A DNA stretch of 64,000 nt. Source: Streptomyces griseocarneus. GTDB taxonomy: Bacteria > Actinomycetota > Actinomycetes > Streptomycetales > Streptomycetaceae. Shown here in pieces: positions 41,253 through 50,176 of this stretch. Both the position numbers and the translations under genes were made by a program. The stretch lies in the NCBI RefSeq assembly GCF_014655595.1, contig NZ_BNBL01000020.1:1-64000 (forward strand), given 5' to 3'. Every line of letters begins with the position of its first letter. Positions within the stretch are counted from its first letter, which is position 1. The notes under the pieces were generated by a model. That model was not told the origin of the DNA, made no database searches, and saw only the letters and a program-made list of their open reading frames with translations.

Positions 41253-43236
41253 GGTCGGCGGGGCAGAGGCGGCGGGCGTCCTTCTCGCCGCGGAGCCTGG
41301 CGTCGACGCAGCCGCCGGGCAGGCCGTCGTGGGCGGTGGTGCCGAAGTTGGCGGTGACGGTGAGGGTGCCGTCGCCGAAGACGGTGCGCTGGACGGTGCG
41401 GTCGGCGTTCAGGGTGCGGAAGCCGGTCATGGCCTGGGTGCCGGCTGCCTTGTGGAGGGGGGCGAAGTACTTCTGCAGGGCGGCGAGTTCGGCTCCGTTC
41501 CTGGTCAGGGAGTCGCCGTCGAGGGCGTAGTTGAGGGGGGTGTTGTAGAGCATGGCGAGCAGGGCGCGGGTGGTCTTCTGGCGCGGCAGCTTGTCGTAGG
41601 GCAGCTCCCAGCGCTCGGTGTTGACCAGGGAGTCGTGCAGCGCGGTCTCGAAGAGGGGGACGCGGTAGGCGGGGTCGTACATGGCCTTGGCGACGTCGGC
41701 GGGGAGTTCGGCGGGCTTGAAGAAGAGGGCGGGGGCCTTGGCGGGGGCGTAGCCGCCCCACTTCTCCTTGTCCTTCTCGGCCTTCCACAGCCCGTCGGCC
41801 ACGGGGGTGCCGGAGCCGTGGTCGAAGGCGAGCGCCTCGTTGGACCAGGCGCCGGCCGATTCGGAGCCGAGCACGAGGCGGTGGTCGTCGGTCAGGCGCT
41901 TCATGCGGGCCAGGCGGTTGGCGCGGTCGCGGGCCTTGGTCATGGGGTGGGCGGTGCTGTGGTCGCGGAAGAGTTCGCCGGCGGAGTCGACGTCGAGGAA
42001 GTAGCTGTCGGCGCCGTTGGCCGTCATCGCCCGGGTGCGGTCGGCGAGGTAGTGGCGGGTGGGTTCGGCCTTCTCGAGGGCCTCGGTGCTGAGGTAGCAG
42101 CCGCGGTCGTGGAAGCCGGTCACGGGCTTGCCGTCGGCGCCCTGGACGCAGAAGTCGGGGTAGACGCGGTCGGGCCAGGTGGAGGTGGTGGAGTCGGAGG
42201 TCTTGGGGTCCTGGCCGTTGGCGAAGGAGTCGTACGGTCCGACGAGGTAGCCGGCCTTCTTGGCCTCGGCGACGGCGGCCGGGCTCATGGGGCCCTGGTC
42301 GGTGCCGTCGCCGAGCCACATGCGGTCCACGCCCAGCGCGCGGAGCCTGCGGATGCCCTCGGCGGTGCGTGCCTCGCCCCAGACGTAGGCGTGGAAGGCG
42401 CCGAGCAGCTTCTCCGTGGCGGGAAGGGCCTTGATCTTGCGCTGGAGGCTGCCGAGCTGCCCGTGTTCGCCGAGCCAGGCGCGGTAGTCGGCGGCGGGGG
42501 CGACCGGTGAGCCGTCGGTGAGGGAGAGGGCGACGGTGTATTCCGTGGTGCCCTCGTCGCGGGAGAAGGTGTGGGCGGCGGTGGCGCGCAGCCGCCCCTG
42601 TGCGGAGGCGATGCCGAGGGTGGTGCCGATGTCGGTGGGCACGAGGTAGCTGACGCCGTGCCGGCCCATGGTGTAGCCCCACAGCGGGAGGGTCAGCCCG
42701 GCGTCCATGGCGGTCTCGCTGCCGGCGAGGCCGTTGTCGGAGCCGTTCCAGAAGGGGTCGGCCACGGGGACGGACAGTCCCTCGCCGCGGGGGATCTGCA
42801 GCGCCGTGGCGGTGGGGTCGGCCCCGGTGACGGGCCACTTCAGGGTGCGGTCGGCGGTGCCGGTGGACCGTATGGAGACCAGGAGGCGGCCCTTGTCGGC
42901 GCGGGCGGTGACGGCCAGGCCCGTGCCGGGGTACGTCCAGCGGGCGCCGTCCGCCGTGGCGGTCACGGCGGACGGCTTCCCCGGGGCGGTGGCGGCCGGG
43001 GCGGAGAGTTCGACGGTCCCCTGCGGCGTACGGGCCGTCACGCGCAGGGTGGTGGTGTCGACCGTGGCGGTGCCGCCCCGGACGGGAAGCTCGACGGCGT
43101 CGCCGTGCACGCGCACGGCGGCCTGCGGGGGCCGGGGCGCGGCGTGGGCGGTGGGTGCGAGGGTGACGGCGGAGAGCGTCGCGGCGAGGGCGACGGCCGC
43201 GGCACGGACGGTGGGGCGTGAGGCGTCGAAGTGCAT
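41242..43236 (-). CDS. secreted glycoside hydrolase, possibly GH101/GH129-like
   Basis: This 664-aa protein has a clear signal peptide (residues 1-32, ending THAAPRP). An N-terminal beta-sandwich-like region (33-250) is followed by a TIM-barrel-like part. The segment DSYFLDVDSAGE resembles the nucleophile strand of GH101/GH129 endo- or exo-N-acetylgalactosaminidases, and the C-terminus looks like a beta domain. The substrate is unproven. Its 3' end overlaps the ligase gene, with no room for a separate terminator. Confidence 0.6.
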   Translation of the reverse strand: MHFDASRPTVRAAAVALAATLSAVTLAPTAHAAPRPPQAAVRVHGDAVELPVRGGTATVDTTTLRVTARTPQGTVELSAPAATAPGKPSAVTATADGARWTYPGTGLAVTARADKGRLLVSIRSTGTADRTLKWPVTGADPTATALQIPRGEGLSVPVADPFWNGSDNGLAGSETAMDAGLTLPLWGYTMGRHGVSYLVPTDIGTTLGIASAQGRLRATAAHTFSRDEGTTEYTVALSLTDGSPVAPAADYRAWLGEHGQLGSLQRKIKALPATEKLLGAFHAYVWGEARTAEGIRRLRALGVDRMWLGDGTDQGPMSPAAVAEAKKAGYLVGPYDSFANGQDPKTSDSTTSTWPDRVYPDFCVQGADGKPVTGFHDRGCYLSTEALEKAEPTRHYLADRTRAMTANGADSYFLDVDSAGELFRDHSTAHPMTKARDRANRLARMKRLTDDHRLVLGSESAGAWSNEALAFDHGSGTPVADGLWKAEKDKEKWGGYAPAKAPALFFKPAELPADVAKAMYDPAYRVPLFETALHDSLVNTERWELPYDKLPRQKTTRALLAMLYNTPLNYALDGDSLTRNGAELAALQKYFAPLHKAAGTQAMTGFRTLNADRTVQRTVFGDGTLTVTANFGTTAHDGLPGGCVDARLRGEKDARRLCPADLTR

Positions 43237-43367
43237 GAGGAGTTGATAACGCCCGGTCTTAAGAAGCTTGTGAGAGGGCGTCGTTGATCCATGCGTCGCG
43301 TAGCGTGCGGCGAGGGCGCTGAGGGCGCGTCAGCGCGCCGGTCAGCGCCCTGCGCCGGGCTCTCGCG

Positions 43368-43784
43368 TCACTCGCCCTGGAGCAGCTCCAGCAGGTCCTG
43401 GCGGGCGAACATGGCGGCGGTGTCGAGGGCGGACGGCATGCCGGCGGCGGGGTCCGCGCCATGGGCCACCAGTACGCGGACGGCCTCGGTCTCGCCCTTG
43501 AAGACGGCGCCGGCCAGCGGCGTCTGGCCGCGGTCGTTGGGCCGGTTGGGGTCGGCGCCGCGCTCGAGGAGCGCGGTGACGGCGGCGACGTGACCGTGGT
43601 AGGCGGCGAGCATGACGAGCGAGTCGCCCCGGTCGTTGGTCAGATTCGCCGGAACGCCTGCGTCCACATAGGCGGCCAGGGTGTCGGTGTCACCGTGCCG
43701 CGCCAGGTCGAAGACCTTGGCGGCGAGCTGCAGCACCTCGGGGTCGTGGGCGGGCTCTTCGGTCTCGGGCGAGGGTCCGGTCAT
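43368..43784 (-). CDS. ankyrin-repeat protein
   Basis: This 138-aa soluble protein has about four ankyrin repeats (DRGDSLVMLAAYHGHVAAV, DRGQTPLAGAVFKGETEAV and flanking copies, about residues 20-130). It is a protein-binding scaffold of unknown partner. It is divergent from smeA across a 106-bp region, so the two may share regulation. Confidence 0.88.
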   Translation of the reverse strand: MTGPSPETEEPAHDPEVLQLAAKVFDLARHGDTDTLAAYVDAGVPANLTNDRGDSLVMLAAYHGHVAAVTALLERGADPNRPNDRGQTPLAGAVFKGETEAVRVLVAHGADPAAGMPSALDTAAMFARQDLLELLQGE

Positions 43785-43890
43785 GGTCTGCCATCCTCCG
43801 TACGGGTGTATCCCCAGTTGCCGGAATAATACTTTCTGTGAAGCTGGAGGGACTCATGGTGACCGCCCCCCAGTTCCGCAGGAGATACCA

Positions 43891-44085
43891 ATGATCCTCT
43901 CCATCTCGGGCGTCGTGCTCCTCGGTATCGTCGTCTTCCTGTTCTTCCGCAAGGACAACCTCAAGGCCTCGCACGGGCTGGTCTGCGCCCTGTTCGGCTT
44001 CTACCTCGCGAGCACCGGCATCGCCCCCAGCATCCGCGCGGGCGGCGCGAGCCTCGCCAACCTGCTGGGCGGCATCAAGTTCTAG
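43891..44085 (+). CDS. smeA: SmeA-like small membrane protein of sporulation
   Basis: This 64-aa protein has two hydrophobic helices (about 3-20 and 27-45). The ATG has AGGAG seven bases upstream. Size, sequence type and position directly before an SpoIIIE/FtsK-like gene match SmeA of Streptomyces, which localises SffA to sporulation septa and affects chromosome segregation and spore maturation. The name is assigned from recall of that operon. Confidence 0.8.
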   Translation: MILSISGVVLLGIVVFLFFRKDNLKASHGLVCALFGFYLASTGIAPSIRAGGASLANLLGGIKF

Positions 44086-44118
44086 CCCCGCCCTCCGCAG
44101 CGACCCCAGGAGGCCGAC

Positions 44119-45690
44119 GTGGGCCGGCGCTCGCTCCCCCGCATCCCGACGACCGGCGGCACCTCGCTCGTCCGGGGCAGGGAGCTCGCCCGCGACGCCG
44201 CCGAGAACACCAGGGACGTCCTCCACCCGCTGTTCGTGGTCGTGCGGGGGCTGCGCCGGCTGGCCGTGGCGGCCGTACGCGGCTGGCTGCGGATGCCCGC
44301 CGACCGGCGCGGCCCCTCGCTGCTGCTGATGGGATCCTCCCTCGTCATCGTGGCACTCATGCCGTACGGACCGCCACTGGCCACCGCGGCCCTGGTCGCC
44401 GCGGGCGCCTGGGCCGGCCGCGAACGGGCGCCGGAGCCCGAGGAGCCGGACGACGCGGAGAACGACCGGCTGCAGGCGCTGTACGAGGCCCTGGTGCCCT
44501 ACCTGGCCTCCCCGGAGGACCCCAGTCCGCTGTACGAGCACGGCGGCGACTGGAGCACCGTCTTCGACGGGCACGCCTTCGACGACCAGGGGCGGCTGAC
44601 CTCCCTGCGACTGCGCTACCCCGGCTACTTCACCGACGGCGAGGGCGGCGCCCGCACCCGGATCGAGCAGCTGCTGCAGCTCAAGGCCGGCCGGGGCCGG
44701 GAGTACCGCTTCGCCTGGGACGAGGCCGCCAACCGCCTCGAGGTGAGCGTCCTCCCCCCGCTGCCCGCCGACATCGGGGCCCAGCGCTTCGTGACCGCCC
44801 CGGGCGAGACGGTGCTGGGCTTCACCGACCCCTCCTCCGTCCAGCGGACGCTGCCGGTGACCGTCGGCGAGGACACCCGCGACGCGCCGCCGGTCGTCTG
44901 GCGCACGGGCCCGCGCTCCACCGAGCCCCACCTGCTGGCCCTGGGCCGGCCCGGCGGCGGCATCACCACCCTGCTGCGCTCGGTCGCGCTGCAGGCCCTG
45001 CACCACGGCGACGCGGTGGTGCTCGACGGGGCCGGCACGGGCGGCTACGCGTGCCTGGCGGGCCGCGAGGGCGTGCTGGCCGTGGAGTGCTCGGCCACGG
45101 ACGCGCTCGCCATCCTGGAGTGGGCCTGCCACGAGACGGAGCGGCGGCTGATGGCCGCCACCTACGCCCGCCGCAACGGCCGTCCGGTGCCCGACGACAT
45201 CCGCCGGCCCCTGTGGATCGTCGTCGACCGGCCCGCCGCGCTCAGCCGGCTCGCCGCCGCCGAGGGGCGCCGGGATCCGCAGGAACTGCTCCAGGTGCCG
45301 CTGCGGCACGGGCGGACCGCCAACGTCACCGTCGCGGTCGGCGAGCGGCTGGAGGCGGCCGGACTGCTCGCCGAGGCGCTGTTCGCCCACACCGGGGCCC
45401 GGGTGGTGCTCGGCCCGGCCACCGCCGAGGGGGCGGCGACGGCGCTGGGCGCCGCCCCGCACACCACGCCCGCCGAGGACACGCCGCCCGGCCGGGGCTA
45501 CGCCCGGCTGGGCCCGGGCGGCGTGCACCGGCTGCAGGTGCCGGCGACCCCGGACCCGTACGACGAGGAGACGGCCGACGCCCAGCGGGAGGCGGTGCTG
45601 CGGCTGCTGCCGGAGTGGCCCGGCGCCGCGGGCGCGCCCGGGGCCGTCGCCGCCGGGGGCGACGGGATGCTGCCGGTCCGGACCTCGTAG
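44119..45690 (+). CDS. sffA: SffA-like SpoIIIE/FtsK-family protein
   Basis: This 523-aa protein has a GTG start with AGGAGG upstream. A hydrophobic stretch at about residues 75-100 is followed by a cytoplasmic FtsK/SpoIIIE-like domain. The Walker A position reads GRPGGGITT (about residues 275-283), with Ile in place of the essential Lys. The Walker B position is LWIVVDRP. ATP hydrolysis may therefore be lost or unusual. With SmeA it acts at sporulation septa in the family's described role. It follows smeA by 33 bp and converges on the MocR gene. Confidence 0.82.
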   Translation: MGRRSLPRIPTTGGTSLVRGRELARDAAENTRDVLHPLFVVVRGLRRLAVAAVRGWLRMPADRRGPSLLLMGSSLVIVALMPYGPPLATAALVAAGAWAGRERAPEPEEPDDAENDRLQALYEALVPYLASPEDPSPLYEHGGDWSTVFDGHAFDDQGRLTSLRLRYPGYFTDGEGGARTRIEQLLQLKAGRGREYRFAWDEAANRLEVSVLPPLPADIGAQRFVTAPGETVLGFTDPSSVQRTLPVTVGEDTRDAPPVVWRTGPRSTEPHLLALGRPGGGITTLLRSVALQALHHGDAVVLDGAGTGGYACLAGREGVLAVECSATDALAILEWACHETERRLMAATYARRNGRPVPDDIRRPLWIVVDRPAALSRLAAAEGRRDPQELLQVPLRHGRTANVTVAVGERLEAAGLLAEALFAHTGARVVLGPATAEGAATALGAAPHTTPAEDTPPGRGYARLGPGGVHRLQVPATPDPYDEETADAQREAVLRLLPEWPGAAGAPGAVAAGGDGMLPVRTS

Positions 45691-45720
45691 CGCCCCGGGC
45701 CGCGTGGCCGGGCCGCCCGC

Positions 45721-47226
45721 TCAGGCCACGTACGTGCGGGGCGTCTCGACGGCGGCGGTGGCCCCGCTGGCCACCAGGCGGGTGGCCTCGGCCAGCCGGG
45801 TCGCGGCCTGTTCGGCGACCGGGGCGCCCACCGTGAACGGCAGCCGCACGTACCCCTCGAAGGCACCGTCGACGCCGAAGCGCGGACCCGACGGCACCCG
45901 CACCCCCAGCCGCTCCGCCGCCTCGGCGATCCGGGAACCGGACAGCCCGCCGGTGCGCGCCCACAGCGTGAGGCCGCCGCGCGGAACGGTGAACTCCCAG
46001 TCGGGCAGGTGCCGCCGGACGGCCGCGACGACGGCGTCCCTGTTCTCGCGCGTCTGCTCGCGCCGGATCCCGAGGGCGGAGTCCCAGCCTCCGGTGTTCA
46101 GCAGCCAGGTGACGGCGAGCTGGTCGATGACGGGCGTGCCCAGGTCGGCGTAGGCGCGGGCCGCGATCAGGTTGCGGATCACGTCCGGGGCGGCGCGCAC
46201 CCAGCCGATGCGCAGCCCGGCCCAGAAGGACTTGCTGGCCGAGCCGACGGTGATGACGGCGTTGCCGGCGGGGTCGAAGGCGCAGACGGGCCGGGGCAGT
46301 TCGAGGCCGTCCTCCAGGACGAGCTCGGACATGGTCTCGTCGGCGACCAGCAGCGTGCCGGCGGCCCGGGCCGCCTCGACCAGCTCCCGGCGCTGCTCCT
46401 CGGGCGCCAGGGCGCCGGTGGGGTTGTGGAAGTCGGCGATGACGTAGGCCATGCGGGGCGCGGCGTCGCGCAGCACCTGCCGCCAGGCGTGCAGGTCCCA
46501 GCCGGTGAGCCGGTCGGCCATCGCCACGGGCACCAGCCGGGCGCCGGCCTCGCGCATGAGCTGCAGGACGTTGGCGTAGGAGGGCGACTCCACGGCGACC
46601 CGCTCGCCGCGCCCGGCCATCAGCCGGCAGATGGCGGCGACGGCGCCCATGGCACCGGTGGTGATCATGATCTGCTCGGGCATGGTGGGGACGCCGCGGG
46701 CGGTGTAGCGGTCGGCGACGGCCTGGCGCAGGGCGGGCAGGCCGGCCGGGTAGTCGCCGTGGGTGTGGGCGTAGGGCGGCAGCTCCTCGAGGGCGCCCTG
46801 CAGGGCGCGGGTGAGCCAGGGCTCGGGAGCGGTCAGCGCCGCGCAGCCGAGGTCGATCACCGAGGCGGCGGCCTCCGGCGGCAGCGGGTCCAGCGCCCGG
46901 GTGGGCAGCGGGCTGCCGGCGGGCACGGCGGTCCAGCTGCCCGCGCCGCGGCGGGACTCCAGGAAGCCCTCGCCGCGCAGCGCCTCGTAGGCGGCGGCGA
47001 CGGTGGTGCGGCTCACCGACAGGGCGGCGGCCAGCTCGCGCTCGGCGGGCAGGCGGGCGGCCACGGGGACGCGCCCCTCGAGGACGAGCAGCCGGATGCC
47101 GTCGGCCAGCGAGCGGTAGGCGGGCAGCCGTCTGCCGCCGAGGGGTGTGACGGTGTCGCGCGTGTGCTGCGAGCCGAGGAGGCGCGCCAGCTGGGGCGCT
47201 CCGACCGAAGAGGTCCACTGGGTCAT
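45721..47226 (-). CDS. MocR-type regulator (GntR winged helix fused to aminotransferase)
   Basis: This 501-aa protein has an N-terminal GntR winged helix (about residues 30-105; RELAAALSVSRTTVAAAYEAL) fused to a fold-type-I aminotransferase. The PLP Lys is K332 in SASKSFWAGLRIGW. MocR proteins sense PLP-linked ligands and usually regulate a divergent neighbour, here the YczE-like gene 64 bp away. An inverted repeat lies between the two starts. Confidence 0.9.
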   Translation of the reverse strand: MTQWTSSVGAPQLARLLGSQHTRDTVTPLGGRRLPAYRSLADGIRLLVLEGRVPVAARLPAERELAAALSVSRTTVAAAYEALRGEGFLESRRGAGSWTAVPAGSPLPTRALDPLPPEAAASVIDLGCAALTAPEPWLTRALQGALEELPPYAHTHGDYPAGLPALRQAVADRYTARGVPTMPEQIMITTGAMGAVAAICRLMAGRGERVAVESPSYANVLQLMREAGARLVPVAMADRLTGWDLHAWRQVLRDAAPRMAYVIADFHNPTGALAPEEQRRELVEAARAAGTLLVADETMSELVLEDGLELPRPVCAFDPAGNAVITVGSASKSFWAGLRIGWVRAAPDVIRNLIAARAYADLGTPVIDQLAVTWLLNTGGWDSALGIRREQTRENRDAVVAAVRRHLPDWEFTVPRGGLTLWARTGGLSGSRIAEAAERLGVRVPSGPRFGVDGAFEGYVRLPFTVGAPVAEQAATRLAEATRLVASGATAAVETPRTYVA

Positions 47227-47274
47227 GGCTTGCGGTCCACCTTCCCGGGATTGGCTATGGATCTTTCTGTTCTC

Positions 47275-47288
47275 CAGTCCACAGACTG
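47275..47288. promoter_or_regulatory. inverted repeat between mocR and yczE
   Basis: CAGTC (47275-47279) and GACTG (47284-47288) flank CACA, a few bases before the YczE-like ATG. It is a candidate MocR operator. The evidence is only position and symmetry. Confidence 0.3.
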
Positions 47289-47290
47289 TC

Positions 47291-48034
47291 ATGGCTCAAG
47301 CCACTCGCACCACCACTGGGGAGGATTCTTTGTCTGCGCCACCGGGATCAGGGTCACGGTCCGCACTCGCCCGCCGTCTCGTCCAGCTGTACGGCGGGCT
47401 CGCGCTGTACGGGATCAGCATCGCGCTGCAGCTGCGCGCGGGGCTCGGGCTGGCGCCGTGGGACGTGCTGAACCAGGGGGTGTCCCGGCACACGGGCCTG
47501 TCGATGGGTACGGTCACGATCGCCATCGGCGCGCTGGTGCTGCTGCTGTGGATCCCGCTGCGGCAGCGGCCCGGGCTCGGCACGGTCTCCAACGTGCTGG
47601 TGATCGGCCTGGCGGTGGACGCGACGCTGCACGTGGTGCCGGCCCCGCCCGGCACGCTGTGGGTGCGGATTCCGCTGCTGCTGTTCGCGGTGGTGCTGTG
47701 CGGGGTCGCGACGGGTCTCTACATCGCGCCGCGCTTCGGGCCGGGCCCGCGCGACGGGCTGATGACGGGGCTGCACCGCAGGACGGGGCGCTCGGTGCGG
47801 CTCGTGCGGACCTGCATCGAGCTCGCCGTGCTGGTGACCGGCTTCGCGCTGGGCGGCTCGGTGGGCATGGGCACGGTGCTCTTCGCGGTGGCCATAGGCC
47901 CGCTGGCGCAGTTCTTCCTGCGCCTGTTCGCACGGCCGGATACGAGCACGGTCGTCGCGGCGGGGCCCTCTTCGGCACCCCTCGCGACGGCCGCCGAGGA
48001 GGGCGCGGCCCACGGAGTGCCGGACCCGGTTTAG
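47291..48034 (+). CDS. YczE/YitT-like membrane protein
   Basis: This 247-aa membrane protein has five or six helices. GLGLAPWDVLNQGVS and PRFGPGPRDGLMTGLH are hallmarks of the YczE family, whose members are often controlled by a divergent MocR regulator. Two starts are possible: the ATG at 47291, with no good ribosome site, or the in-frame TTG at 47330, which has GGGGAGGA at good distance. The latter would give 234 aa. Confidence 0.85.
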   Translation: MAQATRTTTGEDSLSAPPGSGSRSALARRLVQLYGGLALYGISIALQLRAGLGLAPWDVLNQGVSRHTGLSMGTVTIAIGALVLLLWIPLRQRPGLGTVSNVLVIGLAVDATLHVVPAPPGTLWVRIPLLLFAVVLCGVATGLYIAPRFGPGPRDGLMTGLHRRTGRSVRLVRTCIELAVLVTGFALGGSVGMGTVLFAVAIGPLAQFFLRLFARPDTSTVVAAGPSSAPLATAAEEGAAHGVPDPV

Positions 48035-48120
48035 GTGGGAAACCGGCAGCCCGGTAGTGTACGCCTTCGACCCACCGGACGGACCGTTACTGCGCGCTCA
48101 AGCAGCGGAAACACAGGGTG

Positions 48121-48138
48121 ACATCTATTGCCAGATGT
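48121..48138. promoter_or_regulatory. inverted repeat upstream of rbpA
   Basis: ACATCT and AGATGT are perfect inverted copies around ATTGCC, about 155 bp before the rbpA start. It may be an operator or part of a leader structure. No regulator is assigned. Confidence 0.3.
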
Positions 48139-48203
48139 GACAAAACGGGCGCTGGTGGGTACAACAAGGGGCGGCACGACGGGCGACGCATGTCCCTCAA
48201 CGG

Positions 48204-48229
48204 GGAATCTTCACCGCCGACCGGACGTT
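48204..48229 (+). promoter_or_regulatory. SigR-type promoter of rbpA
   Basis: GGAAT (48204-48208), an 18-bp spacer and GTT (48227-48229) match the sigma-R consensus GGAAT-N18-GTT exactly, about 63 bp before the rbpA ATG. rbpA is a known member of the disulfide-stress (SigR) regulon in Streptomyces. Confidence 0.85.
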
Positions 48230-48291
48230 GACCGGATGACGACGACAGCGACACCTGTCCTGTGGGCGACAAAGCCCGGGAGGCACAATTC

Positions 48292-48666
48292 ATGAGTGAG
48301 CGAGCTCTCCGCGGCACGCGACTCGTGGTGACCAGCTACGAGACCGACCGCGGCATCGATCTGGCACCGCGCCAGGCGGTGGAGTACGCATGCCCGAACG
48401 GCCATCGATTCGAGATGCCGTTCTCGGTAGAGGCGGAGATTCCGCCGGAGTGGGAGTGCAAGGCGTGCGGCGCCGTGGCACTCCTGGTGGACGGCGACGG
48501 TCCTGAGGAGAAGAAGGGCAAGCCCGCGCGTACGCACTGGGACATGCTCATGGAGCGGCGCACCCGCGAGGAGCTCGAGGAGGTGCTGGCCGAGCGGCTG
48601 GCCGTCCTGCGCTCCGGTGCCATGAACATCGCCGTGCATCCGCGCGACACGCGCAAGTCCGCCTGA
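48292..48666 (+). CDS. rbpA: RNA polymerase-binding protein RbpA
   Basis: This 124-aa protein binds RNA polymerase and the principal sigma factor and activates transcription. The core has zinc-ligand Cys residues in YACPNGH and WECKACGA. A C-terminal helix (RTHWDMLMERRTREELEEVL, about 85-104) is the sigma-interaction domain. GGGAGG lies upstream of the ATG. It is preceded by a SigR promoter and followed by a 19-bp perfect hairpin. Confidence 0.97.
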   Translation: MSERALRGTRLVVTSYETDRGIDLAPRQAVEYACPNGHRFEMPFSVEAEIPPEWECKACGAVALLVDGDGPEEKKGKPARTHWDMLMERRTREELEEVLAERLAVLRSGAMNIAVHPRDTRKSA

Positions 48667-48694
48667 CGGCGGAACGCGCACTCCACAGCACCAC

Positions 48695-48737
48695 CAAGGG
48701 CCCGGGCCACTGCGATCAGCAGTGGCCCGGGCCCTTG
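48695..48737. terminator. strong bidirectional terminator between rbpA and fxsA
   Basis: CAAGGGCCCGGGCCACTGC (48695-48713) and its exact reverse complement (48719-48737) form a 19-bp perfect stem with a 5-nt loop. It lies between convergent genes. Confidence 0.9.
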
Positions 48738-48766
48738 TCCGTACCCATGTCCGTACGCGGCGCCGC

Positions 48767-49342
48767 TCAGCGCGGCAGCTGCGGGTCGTCGTGGCGGGGC
48801 GCGGGTGGGGCGTCGTCCCGGATCACCTCGCCCTGGACGACCTTGCCGTCACCCATCCGCGCCTGCTGGGCCTGCTGGGCCTGCTGCGCCTGCTGGAAGG
48901 CGTCGCCCAGCGTCCCCGGCCGCCGCAGCCGCCGGCCCAGCGAGCGGTGCAGGAGCGCCCGGGTCGGCGGGAAGAGGCACAGCAGCCCGGCCACGTCGGA
49001 GATCAGGCCCGGCACCATCAGCAGCAGGCCGCCCAGCATCGTCAGGGCGTTGCCGCCGCCCTCCGCCGGCGCGGGCGCGGGCGCCGCGCCCGGGGTCTGC
49101 AGGGACTGCGTCAGCCGCTGCCAGGCCCGGCGGCCGGCCCGCTTGATCACGTACGAGCCGGCGACCACTCCCCCGGCCAGCAGGGCGAAGACGGCCAGCC
49201 CGCCCGCCGCGCCGGCCACCAGCGTCAGCAGCCAGACCTCCAGCACCACCCAGACCGCCACCACGAGGGGAACGATCCTGCGGGCCCGGCTCCGCCGTGG
49301 CGGCCTGCTGTTCACCGTCTGCTGCTGCGCTCCGAACGTCAT
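48767..49342 (-). CDS. fxsA: FxsA-family membrane protein
   Basis: This 191-aa protein has two or three N-terminal transmembrane helices (about 22-65), then the FxsA hallmark GGLLLMVPGLISDVAGLLCLFPPTR (ends given, about residues 104-128). A hydrophilic tail contains a QQA triplet repeat (FQQAQQAQQAQQAR). The family is of unclear function; in E. coli it relieves phage T7 exclusion. It lies head-to-head with the rbpA terminator. Confidence 0.9.
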   Translation of the reverse strand: MTFGAQQQTVNSRPPRRSRARRIVPLVVAVWVVLEVWLLTLVAGAAGGLAVFALLAGGVVAGSYVIKRAGRRAWQRLTQSLQTPGAAPAPAPAEGGGNALTMLGGLLLMVPGLISDVAGLLCLFPPTRALLHRSLGRRLRRPGTLGDAFQQAQQAQQAQQARMGDGKVVQGEVIRDDAPPAPRHDDPQLPR

Positions 49343-49396
49343 GCCTCAAGTGTGCCCGGACGGCGGCGCGACGGGCGGTGCGGGCTTATGGGGCCC

Positions 49397-50176
49397 TTAC
49401 GGCCGCGGGCCCTGCTGGTCCTTGCCCAGCACCTTCGCGGCCCGCGAGCCCAGGCCCCAGGACGTGACGCGCCACAGGGCCTCGGCGACGATGTCGCGGC
49501 TCATCTTGCTGTCCCCGAGCTCCCGCTCGACGAAGGTGATGGGCACCTCCACCACGTTGAAGCCGGCCTTCACCGCGCGCCAGGCCAGGTCGACCTGGAA
49601 GCAGTAGCCCTGGGAGGCCACGTCCTCCATGCCCAGCCCCTCCAGCGTCTCCCGGCGGAAGGCCCTGAAGCCGCCGGTGACGTCGCGGATCGGCACGTCG
49701 AGCATGAGGCGGGAGTACGTCGAGCCGCCCCGGGAGAGGAACTCCCGCGACTTCGGCCAGTTCACGACCCGGCCGCCGGGCACCCAGCGGGAGCCCAGCA
49801 CCAGGTCGGCGCCCTTGAGGGCGGTCAGCAGCCGGGGCAGCTCCTCCGGCTGGTGGGAGCCGTCGGCGTCCATCTCGACCAGCACGCCGTAGCCGTTGTC
49901 CAGGCCCCAGCGGAAGCCGGCCAGGTAGGCCGCGCCCAGGCCCTCCTTGCCCTCGCGGTGCAGCACCTTGACGTGGTCGTCGTCGGCCGCCAGCTCGTCG
50001 GCGAGCTTGCCGGTGCCGTCGGGGCTGTTGTCGTCGGCCACGAGGACGTGCGCCTCCGGCACGGCCTCGCGCACCCTGGCGACGATGGGCTTGATGTTCT
50101 CCGCCTCGTTGTAGGTCGGGATGATCACCAAGGTCGTGCCGAGCGGACCGTATCTCCGCTGACCGCCGTCGTTCAC
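49397..50176 (-). CDS. ppm: polyprenol-phosphate mannose synthase (Ppm/DPM1 type)
   Basis: This 259-aa GT2 enzyme uses GDP-mannose and polyprenyl phosphate to make the lipid-linked mannose donor for protein O-mannosylation. It has IPTYNEAENI at the N-terminus, the metal-binding DMDADGSHQPEE-type motif (VEMDADGSHQP), and RDVTGGFRAF. No C-terminal membrane anchor is present. The GTG start overlaps the lnt stop (GTGA), so it is translated after Lnt. Confidence 0.93.
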   Translation of the reverse strand: MNDGGQRRYGPLGTTLVIIPTYNEAENIKPIVARVREAVPEAHVLVADDNSPDGTGKLADELAADDDHVKVLHREGKEGLGAAYLAGFRWGLDNGYGVLVEMDADGSHQPEELPRLLTALKGADLVLGSRWVPGGRVVNWPKSREFLSRGGSTYSRLMLDVPIRDVTGGFRAFRRETLEGLGMEDVASQGYCFQVDLAWRAVKAGFNVVEVPITFVERELGDSKMSRDIVAEALWRVTSWGLGSRAAKVLGKDQQGPRP

